Shown piece after piece: positions 1-12,221 of a DNA stretch of 64,000 nt. The notes below the pieces were generated by a model that did not search any database, was not told the origin of the DNA, and worked only from the letters and a program-made list of their open reading frames with translations. The DNA is taken from assembly GCA_026119935.1 (NCBI GenBank), contig JALRMH010000042.1:248001-312000 (forward strand). The letters run 5' to 3'. The stretch comes from Endothia cerciana (Eukaryota; Ascomycota; Sordariomycetes; Diaporthales; Cryphonectriaceae). The position numbers and the translations under genes were made by a program. Numbering within the stretch: position 1 is the first letter of the stretch; every line of letters begins with the position of its first letter.

Positions 1-1
1 T

Positions 2-2022
2 CCTCCAAACGAGCACGGTCAGGTCGCCATACCTCATAATTCTAAGATCAAGGTGTGTGGTCCACCTTTCCTGTGATGTTGTCGGGCGCTGACACGGTCC
101 GAAAGATCTCGCTGGTTCTCCCAGGTGGGGAGAGAATCGACCGCCTCCCGGCTTGGATCAAGTATGTCACCCAGGATCTGTCTGTATCGCCTGCATACGA
201 TGCCAGGTTCTGGAACCCTCCCGCCGAGGAAACGTACGTCTTCAAGCACCCTCGGCCGAAGAAGCCCCAGAGTGTCCGTGTGTATGAGGCGCACGTCGGC
301 ATCTCATCCCCAGAACTCAGGGTGGCGTCATACAAGGAGTTCACCAAGAACATGCTTCCCCGGATCAAGGGGCTTGGCTACAATGTCATCCAGCTCATGG
401 CTGTCATGGAACATGCCTACTATGCCAGCTTTGGATATCAGGTCAACAATTTCTTCGCTGCGAGCAGCCGCTACGGTCCACCGGAGGACCTGAAAGAGCT
501 CATCGACACGGCTCACAGCATGGGCCTGGTTGTCCTACTGGATGTCGTTCATAGTCACGCCTCAAAGAACGTCCTCGATGGTCTGAATGAGTTCGACGGG
601 ACGGATCATCAGTATTTCCACTCGGGAGGCAGGGGCCGTCATGATCAGTGGGACAGCCGGCTGTTCAATTACGGCCATCACGAAGTCATGCGGTTCCTCC
701 TGAGCAATCTCAGATTCTGGATGGATGAGTATCATTTTGATGGCTTCAGGTTTGATGGCGTGACGAGCATGCTCTACCTCCATCACGGGATGGGAACGTA
801 AGTTGTCCCTACTATCCTAGCCTACTCAGTACTGACCTCCCGCTAGGGGGTTCTCTGGTGGCTACCATGAGTACTTCGGAGCAGATGTGGATGAGGAAGC
901 CGTGGTATATCTCATGCTGGCCAACGAGATGCTTCACGACCTTTATCCGGAGTGCATCACAGTTGCTGAAGATGTGTCTGGTATGCCCGCACTCGGTCTA
1001 CCGCTGTCTCTAGGGGGTGTGGGCTTCGATTACCGCCTGGCTATGGCCATTCCCGACATGTGGATTAAGATACTCAAAGAACAGAAGGATGAGGACTGGG
1101 ACATGGCCAACATCTGTTGGACCTTGACTAACCGACGCCACGGAGAGAAGGCAATAGCTTATTGTGAGAGTCACGATCAAGCGTAGGTCTTCTAGTCATG
1201 TGAGGAACCTAGCATTAGCTGACTTTGATGTTAGTCTGGTGGGGGACAAGACCCTGATATTCCATCTTTGCGACGCGGAAATGTACACCAACATGTCGAG
1301 CCTCACGCCGATGACCCCAGTCATTGCTCGGGGTATGGCACTACACAAGATAATCCGTCTACTGACCCACGCCCTAGGCGGCGAAGGATACCTCAATTTT
1401 GAGGGCAACGAGTTCGGCCATCCAGAGTGGCTCGACTTTCCTCGTGAGGGCAACAACAACTCCTTCTGGTATGCGAGGCGGCAGCTAAACCTGACGGATG
1501 ACAACTTGCTCCGGTACCAGTTCCTCGACCACTTCGACAGGCTCATGAACCAGTGCGAGGAGAAGTATGGCTGGCTGCATTCTCCGCAGGCGTACATATC
1601 GCTCAAGCATGAGGGAGACAAAGTGATCGTCTTCGAGCGAGGCGGTCTGGTCTTCGTCTTCAACTTCCATCCCACCAACAGCTACACAGACTACCGCATT
1701 GGTATCGATGTGGCGGGAACCTACAAGATCGTTCTCAACACTGATGCCAAGGATGTTGGTGGGTTCAACTCGATCGACGAGGCCACACGATTCTTGTAAG
1801 TCAACAGCTTGTATTGGAGGTGTTCCATGTCAAACAGGAGCTGATGAGTTGTCAGCACGACTCCCATGGAGTGGAACAACCGTAAGAACTGGACACACGT
1901 CTATATTCCTGCTCGAGCTGCTATTGTAAGTCAAGGGACTGTAACGTTCGCCATGTGCTGCTGAAGCTGACGATTGCAACCAGGTTCTTGGCCTCGAGTC
2001 CTCCACCACCCAGGCCTCATAG
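2..2022 (+). CDS. GLC3: 1,4-alpha-glucan (glycogen) branching enzyme, 3' part
   Basis: Glycogen branching enzyme, which cuts alpha-1,4 chains and re-attaches them as alpha-1,6 branches in the cytosol. The gene runs in from the left edge, so roughly the first 120 residues (including most of the N-terminal CBM48 region) are missing. Exons: <2-52, 106-797, 847-1182, 1235-1795, 1856-1925, 1984-2022, giving 582 visible codons plus TAG. Introns have GT..AG ends, with GCTGAC branch sites at 88 and 1218. The GH13 catalytic barrel is clear: DGFRFDGVTSM (nucleophile Asp, about 736-768), TVAEDVSGMP (acid Glu, about 958-990) and ESHDQAL (third acidic site, interrupted by the intron at 1183). The C-terminal all-beta domain ends in TTPMEWNNRKNWTHVYIPAR. 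Intron placement was chosen to restore this conserved protein. The family assignment is secure. Confidence 0.95.
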
Positions 2023-3156
2023 CTGTCATCTCTGTTGGAGGTTATCCCCCGCCCTCCGCCCCCCGGAGCGGTGCTCTTTTCCTTTTCTTCTTTTCCTACT
2101 CTCTTCAGGCGGGCCCAAAACTATGTGACAAGGTGAAGAAGTCGCGAGTCAAAGTGGATGTTGGAGGAGATCCGGGTCGTGCTTCCATGAATTAGATTCC
2201 GGCCAAAAGCAGCGTGAATGAATTTGTCACTACCCAGACAATATCAAGCTGAACAACTACTTTCCGATCCTTTGGCTTGATATCAGATTGACAGAGGGGA
2301 GTGTCTCTGCTTGAGAGACGATGGAGAGAAGTGACCCAGGCCTTCAACGAATAGCGCCCAACCCTGGGCGGGCAGACCATAATCCGTCTGACATTACACG
2401 AAGCCATGCGTATTCAAGTCTTGGTCACGAGCGAGCCACAATTCGCCACAGTAACTAGGAACACAAAGAAGTGAAATTCTAGTCATGGTTGTCAATGTGA
2501 GGCTAGATCGTGGGTTCAGTGCGCTGTCAAGTACTAGTAACGTCTACAAGACGGCTCAGTGATGGTCGACACGGTAGCCTCGGAGCGCGTCAGACACGAT
2601 TGCAGCTAACATGTCCTTGATTTCTTACCAGACGCCCCGAGCTACTATAGCACCTCAGAGATATCTGCGCGTCTCGTGAGTCGATAGTGCTTCTGCCGGC
2701 GCGAGAAGAATATCCAGACGTGAGGGCTCGAGCATGACTGCCATCCGCCAGGCATAATGTCATCCCGACTGTACCCGCACTGGACAAGAGTGGTATAAAT
2801 GGTCTTTCTGTCACCCTCTCTACCAAAAATCCGCCCAGGGATTCTGGAACAAACGAGCCTCTTGCTTTCAAGGCCTAAAGTAGGATTTCAAGGTCGTAGT
2901 TGTCAAGGTAAAAGAGTGCTGAAGTCCAAAATTCTCTCCACCGTTGAGAGAGGCCCGAGCGGATCCCGGTAGTTTCCGCGTCACGTGGCCGGCGCCCAAG
3001 TTTACGGAGCTCGAGTTCCCTGCCACTCAGCAGCGAGCGAGGAGCGAGGAGCTTTGGTCTCCTAAGGTTTTCTCGGAACGTCTCAATTTCTTCCCTCAAC
3101 CCGATCAAGCACCTACTTCCACTCCCATCAGAAGTCGTTCTTCAATATCTGGAAAG
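2023..3156. other. Intergenic: GLC3 3' flank and ATP2 promoter
   Basis: About 1.1 kb with no convincing gene. Open frames on either strand are short and have no recognisable protein character. The left part should hold the GLC3 3' UTR, and the right part the ATP2 promoter and leader. A CT-rich stretch (about 3090-3140) lies just before the ATP2 ATG, as is common in leaders of highly expressed fungal genes. Confidence 0.6.
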
Positions 3157-5184
3157 ATGTTCAAGAGGTCAGCAGACACCCCTTTCATTACAATTCTACA
3201 TGCCTACCGCCCAATTGAGGCCAATTGAGCCATGGGCAGACATCGGTACTGGTTGATGTCGCCGAGAGAGGAGGCCGAGACACATTACAGCACAGCTAAC
3301 CAACATTTTCCCGCAGCGGCATCAAGTCCTTTGCCCGCGCCAGGCCAACCTTCGTGGCTGCGTCTGCCGCCAGGCGCGTTGCCCGGCCCTCCCCCTTCCG
3401 ATCACCTATCAGCAGCCGGTTCGCCTCTACATCCAGTGTTGGTGATGGCAAGATCTACCAGGTACTCCATCTTCCCTGCGACGCGACACCACCTGCGACA
3501 CAGCTGACAAAATACCTCAATAGGTCATCGGTGCCGTCGTCGACGGTTAGTCAACCGTCCCCGATGTGGAGCTCGACCAGAGCTCTCGGCACCGTCAACA
3601 GTCCTCGCTGACCTGCTCTCCAGTGAAGTTCGACGGGGCCAAGCTTCCTCCCATCCTGAACGCCCTCGAGACCACCAACAACAACCAGAAGCTCGTCCTC
3701 GAGGTTGCCGTACGTCGTCGCACCGAGCCTTCCACTCTCGACACATGTCTTCAGTCGCTGACTATGTTCTCTCTAGCAACATTTGGGTGAGAATGTCGTC
3801 CGCTGCATTGCTATGGACGGTGAGTGGTGACAGGCTGTCGTCATTGCTGAAGTTGGTGGTTTCTAACAACCAACAGGTACCGAGGGTCTCGTCCGTGGTG
3901 CCAAGGCTAGCGACACCGGGGCTCCCATCACCATCCCCGTCGGCCCTGCCACCCTCGGCCGTATCATGAACGTCACCGGTGACCCCATCGATGAGCGCGG
4001 TCCCATCAAGACCGACAAGTTCCTGCCCATCCACGCCGAGGCTCCCGAGTTCATCGAGCAGTCCACCACCGCCGAGATTCTGGTTACTGGTATCAAGGTC
4101 GTCGACCTCCTTGCCCCCTACGCTCGTGGTGGAAAGATTGGTCTCTTTGGTGGTGCTGGTGTCGGCAAGACCGTCTTCATTCAGGAGCTGATCAACAATA
4201 TCGCCAAGGCCCACGGTGGTTACTCCGTCTTCACCGGTGTCGGCGAGCGCACTCGTGAGGGTAACGATCTGTACCATGAAATGCAGGAGACCTCCGTCAT
4301 CCAGCTCGATGGCGAGTCCAAGGTCGCTCTTGTCTTCGGTCAGATGAACGAGCCCCCGGGAGCTCGTGCCCGTGTCGCCCTGACTGGTCTTACCGTTGCT
4401 GAGTACTTCCGTGACCAGGAGGGTCAGGATGGTACGTCATCCTTCATGTTACTCATGAGTCTGGACGTGTTTACTAACACCCACCTTAGTGCTTCTGTTC
4501 ATCGACAACATCTTCCGTTTCACACAGGCCGGTTCTGAGGTGTCTGCCCTGCTGGGTCGTATCCCCTCTGCCGTCGGTTACCAACCCACCCTCGCCGTCG
4601 ACATGGGTGGTATGCAGGAGCGCATCACCACCACCAAGAAGGGTTCCATTACTTCCGTCCAGGCCGTCTACGTGCCTGCTGACGATCTGACGGATCCCGC
4701 CCCTGCTACCACCTTCGCTCACTTGGACGCCACCACTGTGCTGTCTCGTGGTATCTCCGAGTTGGGTATCTACCCTGCTGTCGATCCTCTTGACTCCAAG
4801 TCTCGTATGCTGGACCCCCGTGTCGTCGGACAGGAACACTACGACACCGCCACCCGCGTGCAGCAGATCCTCCAAGAGTACAAGTCCCTCCAGGACATCA
4901 TTGCCATTCTGGGTATGGACGAACTTTCCGAGGCCGACAAGCTCACTGTCGAGCGCGCCCGTAAGATCCAGCGTTTCCTGTCGCAACCCTTCACCGTCGC
5001 CCAGGTCTTCACTGGTATCGAGGGCAAGCTCGTCGACCTTAAGGACACCATTTCCTCGTTCAAGGCTATCCTGGCCGGTGAGGGCGATGACTTGCCTGAG
5101 GGTGCTTTCTACATGGTTGGTGACTTCGCGTCCGCGCGGGCGAAGGGTGAGAAGATTTTGGCGGATCTGGAGAAGGACAACTAA
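3157..5184 (+). CDS. ATP2: Mitochondrial F1Fo ATP synthase subunit beta
   Basis: Catalytic beta subunit of the mitochondrial F1 ATPase. Seven exons: 3157-3167, 3317-3461, 3524-3545, 3624-3709, 3777-3819, 3877-4431, 4490-5184, joining to 518 codons, the usual length. The ATG is followed by only 11 nt before the first intron, and the spliced N-terminus is an Arg/Ser/Ala-rich mitochondrial presequence (FARARPTFVAASAARRVARP). The P-loop GGAGVGKT lies at about 4150, followed by GERTREGNDLYHEM. The Walker B region LLFIDNIFRFTQAGSEVSALLGR begins at the last exon. PSAVGYQPTLA and the C-terminal helical domain are intact. Five short introns crowd the first 720 nt, including a 22-nt exon. It converges tail to tail on the AAA ATPase gene. 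Confidence 0.97.
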
Positions 5185-5615
5185 GATGGTTGTGTTGGCG
5201 CTGTAGAATAAAAGGGAGGTCATTTTTGCATGGGAAAAAAGGGAAGCCCGTGTTTAGATGCCAGGATCGAGTTCACGGAGTTGTTAAACGTAGCTCAATC
5301 AATTTCTCCTTTGTGAATTGTACCAACTTCGAGTGCGTCGTCTCCTACGTCCGATATGGTTTGTGTCTCGGCCGAGTGACAGCTTCCAACCCCTGGGTAC
5401 TCTTCTAGCCTGAATGAAGACAATTACGGCTCTCAAATGGTTCGCGACTCATTCGCCCTAGGTTTCTCCAAAGGACAAGACAAACTGAAGTCTCCATCGA
5501 AACGTCATTGGGTTCCAGATTTACGAATGTTCGTGGTCCTATCGCACGTTACAACTTCTGATTTGCGATAATGAATCTATTGCATCCATTTCTAGCATCT
5601 GTCTTGTGGCAATCG
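5185..5615. other. Convergent 3' flank between ATP2 and AAA ATPase gene
   Basis: A gap of 431 nt between two stop codons facing each other. An AATAAA-like element (aataaa, about 5207-5212) sits 25 nt after the ATP2 stop on the + strand and is a plausible polyadenylation signal. Nothing else was recognised. Confidence 0.5.
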
Positions 5616-8442
5616 CTATTTATTTCTCACTCGGGCCTCCTCTGAGCTGATAACACGTGGTACCACATCAAACCCGATGTGACTTTTCTTCTTCTTCCTC
5701 CTTGCATCGCCGTACTGCTCGTCGAACTTCCGCAGGGCCTTCAAGCTCTGCATGTCCTCCGAGATACTGGCGGTGATGTCCTTGACAGCTTTGTCAAAGT
5801 GCCGCTTCCTCAACACTCGCCTCTCCGGGAACTCGTATCGGTCCGGTCCGGTATGGCTTTTCTTGGCAGCGAGTTCTTCCTTTGCTGTTTCCATTGCCGC
5901 AGCCACTGCCAAATTCTTGAGATCAGAGCCACTGTACAATTCCGTGTCGGTAGCCAGCTTATCCAGGGATACCGAGTCGTCCAGGACCTCATCGCGGAAG
6001 AGAGACTGTAGGATGGCGAGTCTCGAGTCCTTGAGAGGCAAATCCACCAATATCCTCCTCGGCAGTCGACGAAGGACCGCTTCGTCCATGTCTTGCGGTC
6101 TATTTGTTGACACGAGAATGAAGACCTGCTGAGTGTTTATCGAATTTGTGAGCCCATCCCATTCCCGTAGGAACTGGTTGATGGTTTCCCTATAACCACC
6201 CCGGTTTGGCTGTCTTGCCCTTGAACCAAGTAGGGAGTCAGCCTCGTCCAGGAACACTACCATTGGCGACATCTTCCGGGCGAGGGAGAAGACGGCGCGA
6301 ACGTTCTTCTCGCTCTGTTGTAACTTTCGTCAGCACTCGACTCCTGGAGAGAAAAATCTCATGGGGACCCGGGGCAGGACTCACGTTTCCGACCCACATA
6401 TCATTGATCGACGCCGCAGAGATTTCCAACATGTTTGCTCCGCTCTCCTTGGCGAGGGCCTTCGCCATGAGCGTTTTGCCTGTTCCCGGGGGTCCGTACA
6501 ACAGTGCCCCATGTATGCGTTCGCGAGCTAGTACTCCGTACGAGAAGGCCCGGGGGTGTTCAAGGGAAAGAGTTGTCAACGAGATTAGAGAATCTCGGAC
6601 GTCGGGCGGCGCAATCACATCATCGAAGGTCGTGTGGATGTCAGCAACGTTTACAAGGCCCGATAAGAGTTTCTTCTCCTCATCGTCGAGGTTCATGTTC
6701 ATGGGAGTCTTCCGACGGCTAGCTGAGGCCTCGGGCGTCACATTTCCCAATGAGATCAAGGTTTCGAGCGGGGATGGTGATGGTAGGGAGGTCGCGGCGG
6801 ACTCTGAATTGAATGGGATGTGAATCCCAAGGATCGATGTACGTGCTTCGTCCACCCGCTTCATGTGCCTCAGTGCCTCGGCCAACGTCGAAATGTCAAG
6901 GGGTCCGTCCTTATATCGTTGCACACCAGTAGCCTGCGTGGAGAGTCGATATATCCAGTGATTCGAATGCATGGCCTTCGAGAGGTTCGAGATAAGTTCG
7001 TTCACGGCGTCATTCGACGCCAGATCTGAGTTCTTGGGGGGCAGGACCACACGAATGGGCTCGGCTTTCAAGCATTCCAGCATCCAGTTGATATTGAGCA
7101 GGTTGTCCTGAAGGTAGTCATTCTGTTCCCAAGATTTGAGCTCAGGCAGCTCGTCCGGCTTGGGCGAGAAGACGATTGGATAGCAGTCGAGCTCGCTCAA
7201 CTCTTTGACCTTGGCGTGCCACTTGGGAGAGGCGTTCGTGTCGTTTGACGCAGAGCCGACGATGATTATCTTGGACCCATCCTGCCACTGACGATCAACG
7301 ATTGTACGAAGTTTGCTAATGATCGATGTACCCTCTGGCGTCATTGTCAACTCGACGTAGTTGTGGATGTGAAGGATGACACGCTCCGGTTTACTCGGAT
7401 CCACACCTTTAGCCTTCCTCTTGGTGCTTGCGGAATTGACGATTTCTTTGAGGACATGCATCAACTTGAGGTCGTCCCAGGTGGCACGATCATCTGCTGG
7501 CTGGAGAAACTTCATCACGCTCATTCCGCGGACGAAATCGTCTTCGCCTCCCGCTGCCGAGGCCGTGGCGGACGCAGATCGACCATTGGCCTCGGCTGCA
7601 GAGTGTCCCAGCATCGACATGTTTCCGCGGCCGAAATAGAGTGTCGAACCCAGGTACGGTCCCACGATCCTCGAAAGTTTTGCAGCATCCAGATGTATAA
7701 CATCCGCCTCGAGTTCCGCACCGATGTGACCGACGATGTCGTTCGCGATGCGGCTGCCTTTGTAGTTGTGAACGTATAGCAAGGAGATCGGCCGCCTCTT
7801 GGGTTCCTTCGTGGCTCGCGTGGGAGGAGGGGGGGCGTCTAGCTCGGCAGAGGCCGTCGAGACGAGCTCCCTGCCCAACGCGCGCTCTGGGGAATCCGAA
7901 CCTCCCACAGGCTCGGAGGCCCAGATGCCTCCGAGCTCGTTCACTGCATCTGGAGTAGACAGCGATGGTCGTATATACTGCGATACTCTGTCCCAAACCC
8001 TCCCGGTTGTGGAACCTTCCGAGTCCGTCATCTGTACGTGCTCGTCTATGAACCATGGCGGAATATTGACGGGAGGAAGACCACTGCCTGAGCCACCGCC
8101 GTTGCTTGTTCTCCTCCTACCGGTAAGGGGAGAGAACAGAGGCTGCCTATTAGTCTCGGGGGTGCTTTCGGACGTCTCGGGGCTCGCAGGAGGTTGCGCC
8201 GCATGTTCGCCCTTCTCTTTCCCTTCCTCGTTCTCGCTGCCCTCTGGCTTGTCAGGCTTGCTCGACACGGATCGGGTCTGACCAAACCGAGCGGCAAGCG
8301 ACGCCTTTCCACCCAGCGGCTTGGGAGAGTCATATCGACGCGCAGCAGTGAGGGCATTCGCAAGTGCTTGGAACTGCACCTGCGCCTGCGTCTGTGCCCA
8401 TAGACATCGCGCTGCAGGTAAGCGGGCCGCTACAGCATGCAT
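5616..8442 (-). CDS. AAA+ ATPase with long N-terminal region, probably mitochondrial
   Basis: Two exons, complement(6385-8442, 5616-6314), with a 70-nt intron (6315-6384) joining WVGN to SEKNVRAVF; 918 codons. The C-terminal third is one AAA module: Walker A GPPGTGKT at residues 650-657, pore-loop region NMLEISAASINDMWVGN, Walker B VFLDEAD at 706-712, sensor 1 in VLVSTNRP and the Arg-finger stretch LRRLPRRILVDLP. The module most resembles the Msp1/ATAD1-fidgetin-spastin (meiotic) clade. The N-terminus (MHAVAARLPAARCLWAQTQ) is Arg/Ala-rich with no acidic residues, like a mitochondrial presequence, followed by a charged low-complexity stretch and about 500 residues without a recognised domain. 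Msp1 itself is only about 360 residues, so this is a long-N-terminus fungal relative rather than plain Msp1. Substrate unknown. Confidence 0.9.
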
Positions 8443-9026
8443 TCGGACGTCGGAAGGGAGGCAAGGATCCCAGTGACCATCTCGAGTCGTCGGACGGGGG
8501 CCGAAGCTGGTCGTGGGATCTCCGGAGCAAAAAGGCTGTTGCCTATGTTGAAGGACAACCTGTTGCGAGACCGACAGTCACAAAGGCTAGTCGTTACTTT
8601 TTAGTGCGGTTCACAGTCCAATCGAGGGGACCCTTGCTCTTCAAACCAGGAGCAAGCCCCCCGCCACCCCCCCCCCCCCCACCAAAGGCAAAAGAAAGAA
8701 AAAAAAATCTTCCCGGGGTGGAGGAAAGGACAAATCAGAATAAATTCTCAGGGCACGGTGCGCATGCCAGGATGTCGCATCTGTACGACTAAGTCATACA
8801 TGTTCGCCTAAATGCTGAACTTTCATCTTGATTGATTGCTCCTTTTCGGGATCTATCTCATCGTCATCATTATGCGGTGTCGTGTCCTCATTGTTCCAAC
8901 ATTGCTGTGAAACCTGCCACCATAACCCCCTAAGGCCGTAGCAGGAACTTGGCATGCCTCCCATCCTGTCCACACAACTTTTAGTTTGGGTATCTTCGGC
9001 CAGAATGCGTTACTCTAAAGTTGAAA
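8443..9026. other. Intergenic: AAA ATPase promoter and TFB1 3' flank
   Basis: 584 nt between two minus-strand genes. It contains a C14 homopolymer (8667-8680) inside a wider C-rich block, then an A-rich patch. No coding region was seen. Confidence 0.6.
8667..8680. repeat. C14 homopolymer
   Basis: Fourteen consecutive C upstream of the AAA ATPase gene; one of a set of long C or G runs in this window. Confidence 0.9.
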
Positions 9027-11019
9027 TCAGTCGTTCTCCGTCGATATGGTGATGCCCTCCTGCTCCAAGGCTGCCCGGTATAGGTCCTGTGCCATCTCTA
9101 GAGCCGCCAGAGAAGGGCCAAGCAGCGTCAGGACAGCCTCCCGGCCACCGCCGACTTCTCTAAGCTGGCCTCGCTGCCCAGTCGCCTTATGATGGGCCAC
9201 GATGCTCGCCTTCTGTTCCTCCACCAGCGTCCTGCGAACCTGTTCCGCCTCGTCTCCTATAGCCTCAATGCGCATCACAGATCTCTTCAATGACTCCACG
9301 TGATACCCCAGCTCTTGTGCTCGGTCGGGGTCGCCTGAGAGGAAGGCATCCCAGAAGTGCTTCAGAAACTCCGTCGTGGTGCCGTTGGTGAGTCTGGCCT
9401 TTTCAGCGAGGTCCTTCGGTACGCCCATCGGTGTTGTCTCATCCGAACTGTAGCCGTAGAGCTCTGCCCGACTCTGCGCCAGCCCGTCAAGTATCTGCCT
9501 CTCTGCCGCCTTCCTCGCCGCTCGCGACCCGACGTGTGGTTTCCTAGGGGCACCTTCGTCGTCATCGCTGCCGTCATCAATCCCGATACTGGCGTGGAGA
9601 TTAACGCCACCGCCCTTGTCGGTGCGTAGGGTGTCGAGGTCAGAAGTGACAGCTCTCAGGGCCTCCGAGGGAATCTGCTTCTCGTAGACTCGGTCCGGTG
9701 TGGAAGAGGCGGTATTCTGATCCAGAAAGAACTGGCTCTGCTCCTTGATATTGAGCATGATCCTGTTCTCCTCCACACCGCCCCGCAGATCGCGGAGTGT
9801 CAGCTCCCGCCACGTAGCATCGTCCATGCCCTGTGCCGTCTCCGGATCCCGGTCTGTAGGCGCAACGTTGGACAGGAGCCTCTCGCTGGTGGCGTTGAGC
9901 ACCTGTATTATGGGCACGTTCTTCCTCGGTCGCATCTCCACGTCCTTGCGGTTGCCGCTCCTGACGCCCCCCTGGTTCTCCTCGTTCCCCTCGACATCGA
10001 TGATGTGGGGGACATGCTGTGCGCCAATCCTGCTGGCGTATGAGATCTGGTCCTCGGCGGCGTCGTACCTGTCAAAGACGGGATCCCGTCTGTCGGTATC
10101 TGCCACCCGTTCACCCTTGAGCTGCTTGCACAACCTGGACAGGAAGAATCGCGACCAGAACTCGGTCTCGTTGAGTGGCCTGGGGACATTCTCGTCGTAG
10201 GCCCTCTTCACCACCGGATGCTGGTTGAATATCTGGAGGACCTGGGTCTTGTCTATCGCCAGCTGGAAAGATTCCTGGCCCGTCTCGGCATCCTGGGTGG
10301 CCTTCGTCTTCATGGTCGGGAGCACATTGTAAGCGCCGCGCTGCTGGTTGCTCTCGATAGCATGAGCGCGGAGGAGGTTGGTACGGGTCGACCAGAAGTG
10401 CTTGTTGAACAGGGCCCTGCCTATGGTGTCAGGCTTGTTCGCCAGGGCATCCCGGTAGGTCTGGTGTAGGTCTGCGTTCTGCTTGAGCAGAGAGCCCTGC
10501 AGCTCGATATCCATCACGAGGTGGTTATCGTCGAACAGGCGGGCGGCGGCGGCGGCGGCCGCCTTGGAGCTTGCGCCAGGGTTCGGCGGCCCATCCGCAG
10601 CCGTCGCCTCATCAGCCGGCTTGGGCACCGCGGGGTCGCCCGCTCGTGAATCCGCGAGCAGCCTCGAGAGTAGGTCCTTTACGACGTTCGCCTCGGCGCG
10701 GGCAGCCTCTGGCGAGTTAAAGTGGAAGAGGTAGGTGGTGGGGTCACCACCTTCGACGGACGGCCGCTCAAAGATCTTCAGCATGACCTTGGGGTTGGTG
10801 TCTGGGGTCTGTTGTAGGTCTAGACACCCGGGTCAGTCCATACTGGCGACGCATCTCACGGCACAGACGGAGCTCACTTGTGATGTTCGCAATGGTGAGG
10901 GCGACGGTGGGGTGGCCAGTGCCAGGCAGAGGGGTCCAGGTGACCGAGACCTGATCGTCCGATATGGCGATGATGCCATCCTTCTTCTTGAAGGCGGCCC
11001 TGCCCCGGGGCATGGCCAT
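9027..11019 (-). CDS. TFB1: TFIIH core subunit Tfb1 (p62)
   Basis: Core subunit of general transcription and repair factor TFIIH. Exons complement(10878-11019, 9027-10819), intron 10820-10877 (58 nt), joining IANIT to NLQQTPDTNPKVMLKIFERP; 644 codons, almost the same as yeast Tfb1. Residues 1 to about 105 form the N-terminal PH/PTB-like domain (KKKDGIIAISDDQVSVTW...), which in this family binds acidic activators and XPC/Rad4. Two BSD domains follow: one around residue 185 (ALFNKHFWSTR, with the Phe-Trp pair) and one around residue 257 (TEFWSRFFLSRLCK). An Ala run (KAAAAAAARLF) lies between the PH and BSD regions. The ATG at 11019 gives MAMPRGRAAFKKKDG, the only start that keeps the PH domain whole. 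Divergent from KGD1. Confidence 0.93.
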
Positions 11020-12221
11020 CTTGGCGGTGTATTATGTAGGTGGGATCACAGAACAATGCAGGCCCGAGGCTGTGGGTTGCCTTGGCGGGCGGCCACTCGG
11101 ACTTTCAGGGCTGTCGCCTTCGATCCGGCCTGCTTGACGCGGTGGTGCAGTCTGGTGTCATCCCGCACAGAGGAGAGGGCTGTCACCGCGCTCGCAGTCG
11201 TGTGGGGTCTTGAGCCCTATGGAAAGGCCAGGACTAGTCTCTCCTGGGTCCAGCTACCCGTGTGATACTTCTAACGACCTGGAGGTCTCCCACGTAAGAT
11301 TGTTGGTGGAGGTTGACCTCGTCCCGCCGAGGCCAGAGGCAGCTGGGTGGACAAGCGGGGCGGACCAAGAGCTTCAAAGATGAATGGAGGCACGGATTCA
11401 GGGTTAGGGTCACCGTGTGTGCCACCTTGAAGTGATTTCGTCTGCTGGTCGCGCTCCTTCGGCCCTCGTGCCTCGCCTCTTCGCCCGCCGTGGGGAGGCG
11501 GGGGTCAGCCGCCTCTGCGGTGCTATGCGTGCGGCATGTCCCAGGACGGTCTGTAACGTCTGAAGCGTGGGCAGGCTTCCGGGCCCTGGGATTCAGGCCC
11601 TCCCTGCCTCGAGCTCATGACGGTCTGGAAATGCCGTACGGGCGCACGTATATACGGTACGATGATTACATAGTACATGAGGATCTGGTCCTGACAGGTC
11701 CTTGTTACGGCGGGGAGGACATACATGCCATCCGCTGGGGTATTTTTACAATCCGGTCTTGAGATCCAAATCCTGCAGCTGGGTGTTTTTTTGGGGGTTT
11801 TTTTTTCTATGTTCTTTTAACCCTCCCTTTCCCTTCTTGCTGGGGCCCTTCGCGGCAACGTTTCGGCTAAGTGATTTTTTGCGTCATATTGCTGCACCCG
11901 CAGCTGCACGGCATCCCTCCTCGCCAGGTCGTTCGGTCAGCCTGTGAGATCCCTCCAGCAGGACCAAGGGGCCACTTTTCCTCCTGCCAGACTTCTCTCC
12001 GGCGTTTTGCCTCCTCTCTCCCTCGACCACAACCAAGCTCGCGATCCAGCCCCGGATGTCTTGCTCGTCCGATACCGAGCTGTCAGTTCTCCCAGGCGAA
12101 TCGTAACAAACCTGGGTTTTGGTTATCCACCTCTCCTACAACCTCCCCTAGCCAGCCGCCTACAGGCCGGCCTCTCCCAGCTGGTGGCGTCTTCCAACCT
12201 TCCAACGCCATCTCGCCCGTC
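11020..12221. other. Divergent promoter region TFB1 / KGD1
   Basis: 1.2 kb between the TFB1 and KGD1 start codons. The KGD1-proximal part (about 11780-12221) is pyrimidine-rich with T and G runs and looks like promoter and 5' leader. The KGD1 frame happens to be open back to 11871, but without an in-frame ATG before 12222. No gene was recognised. Confidence 0.6.
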
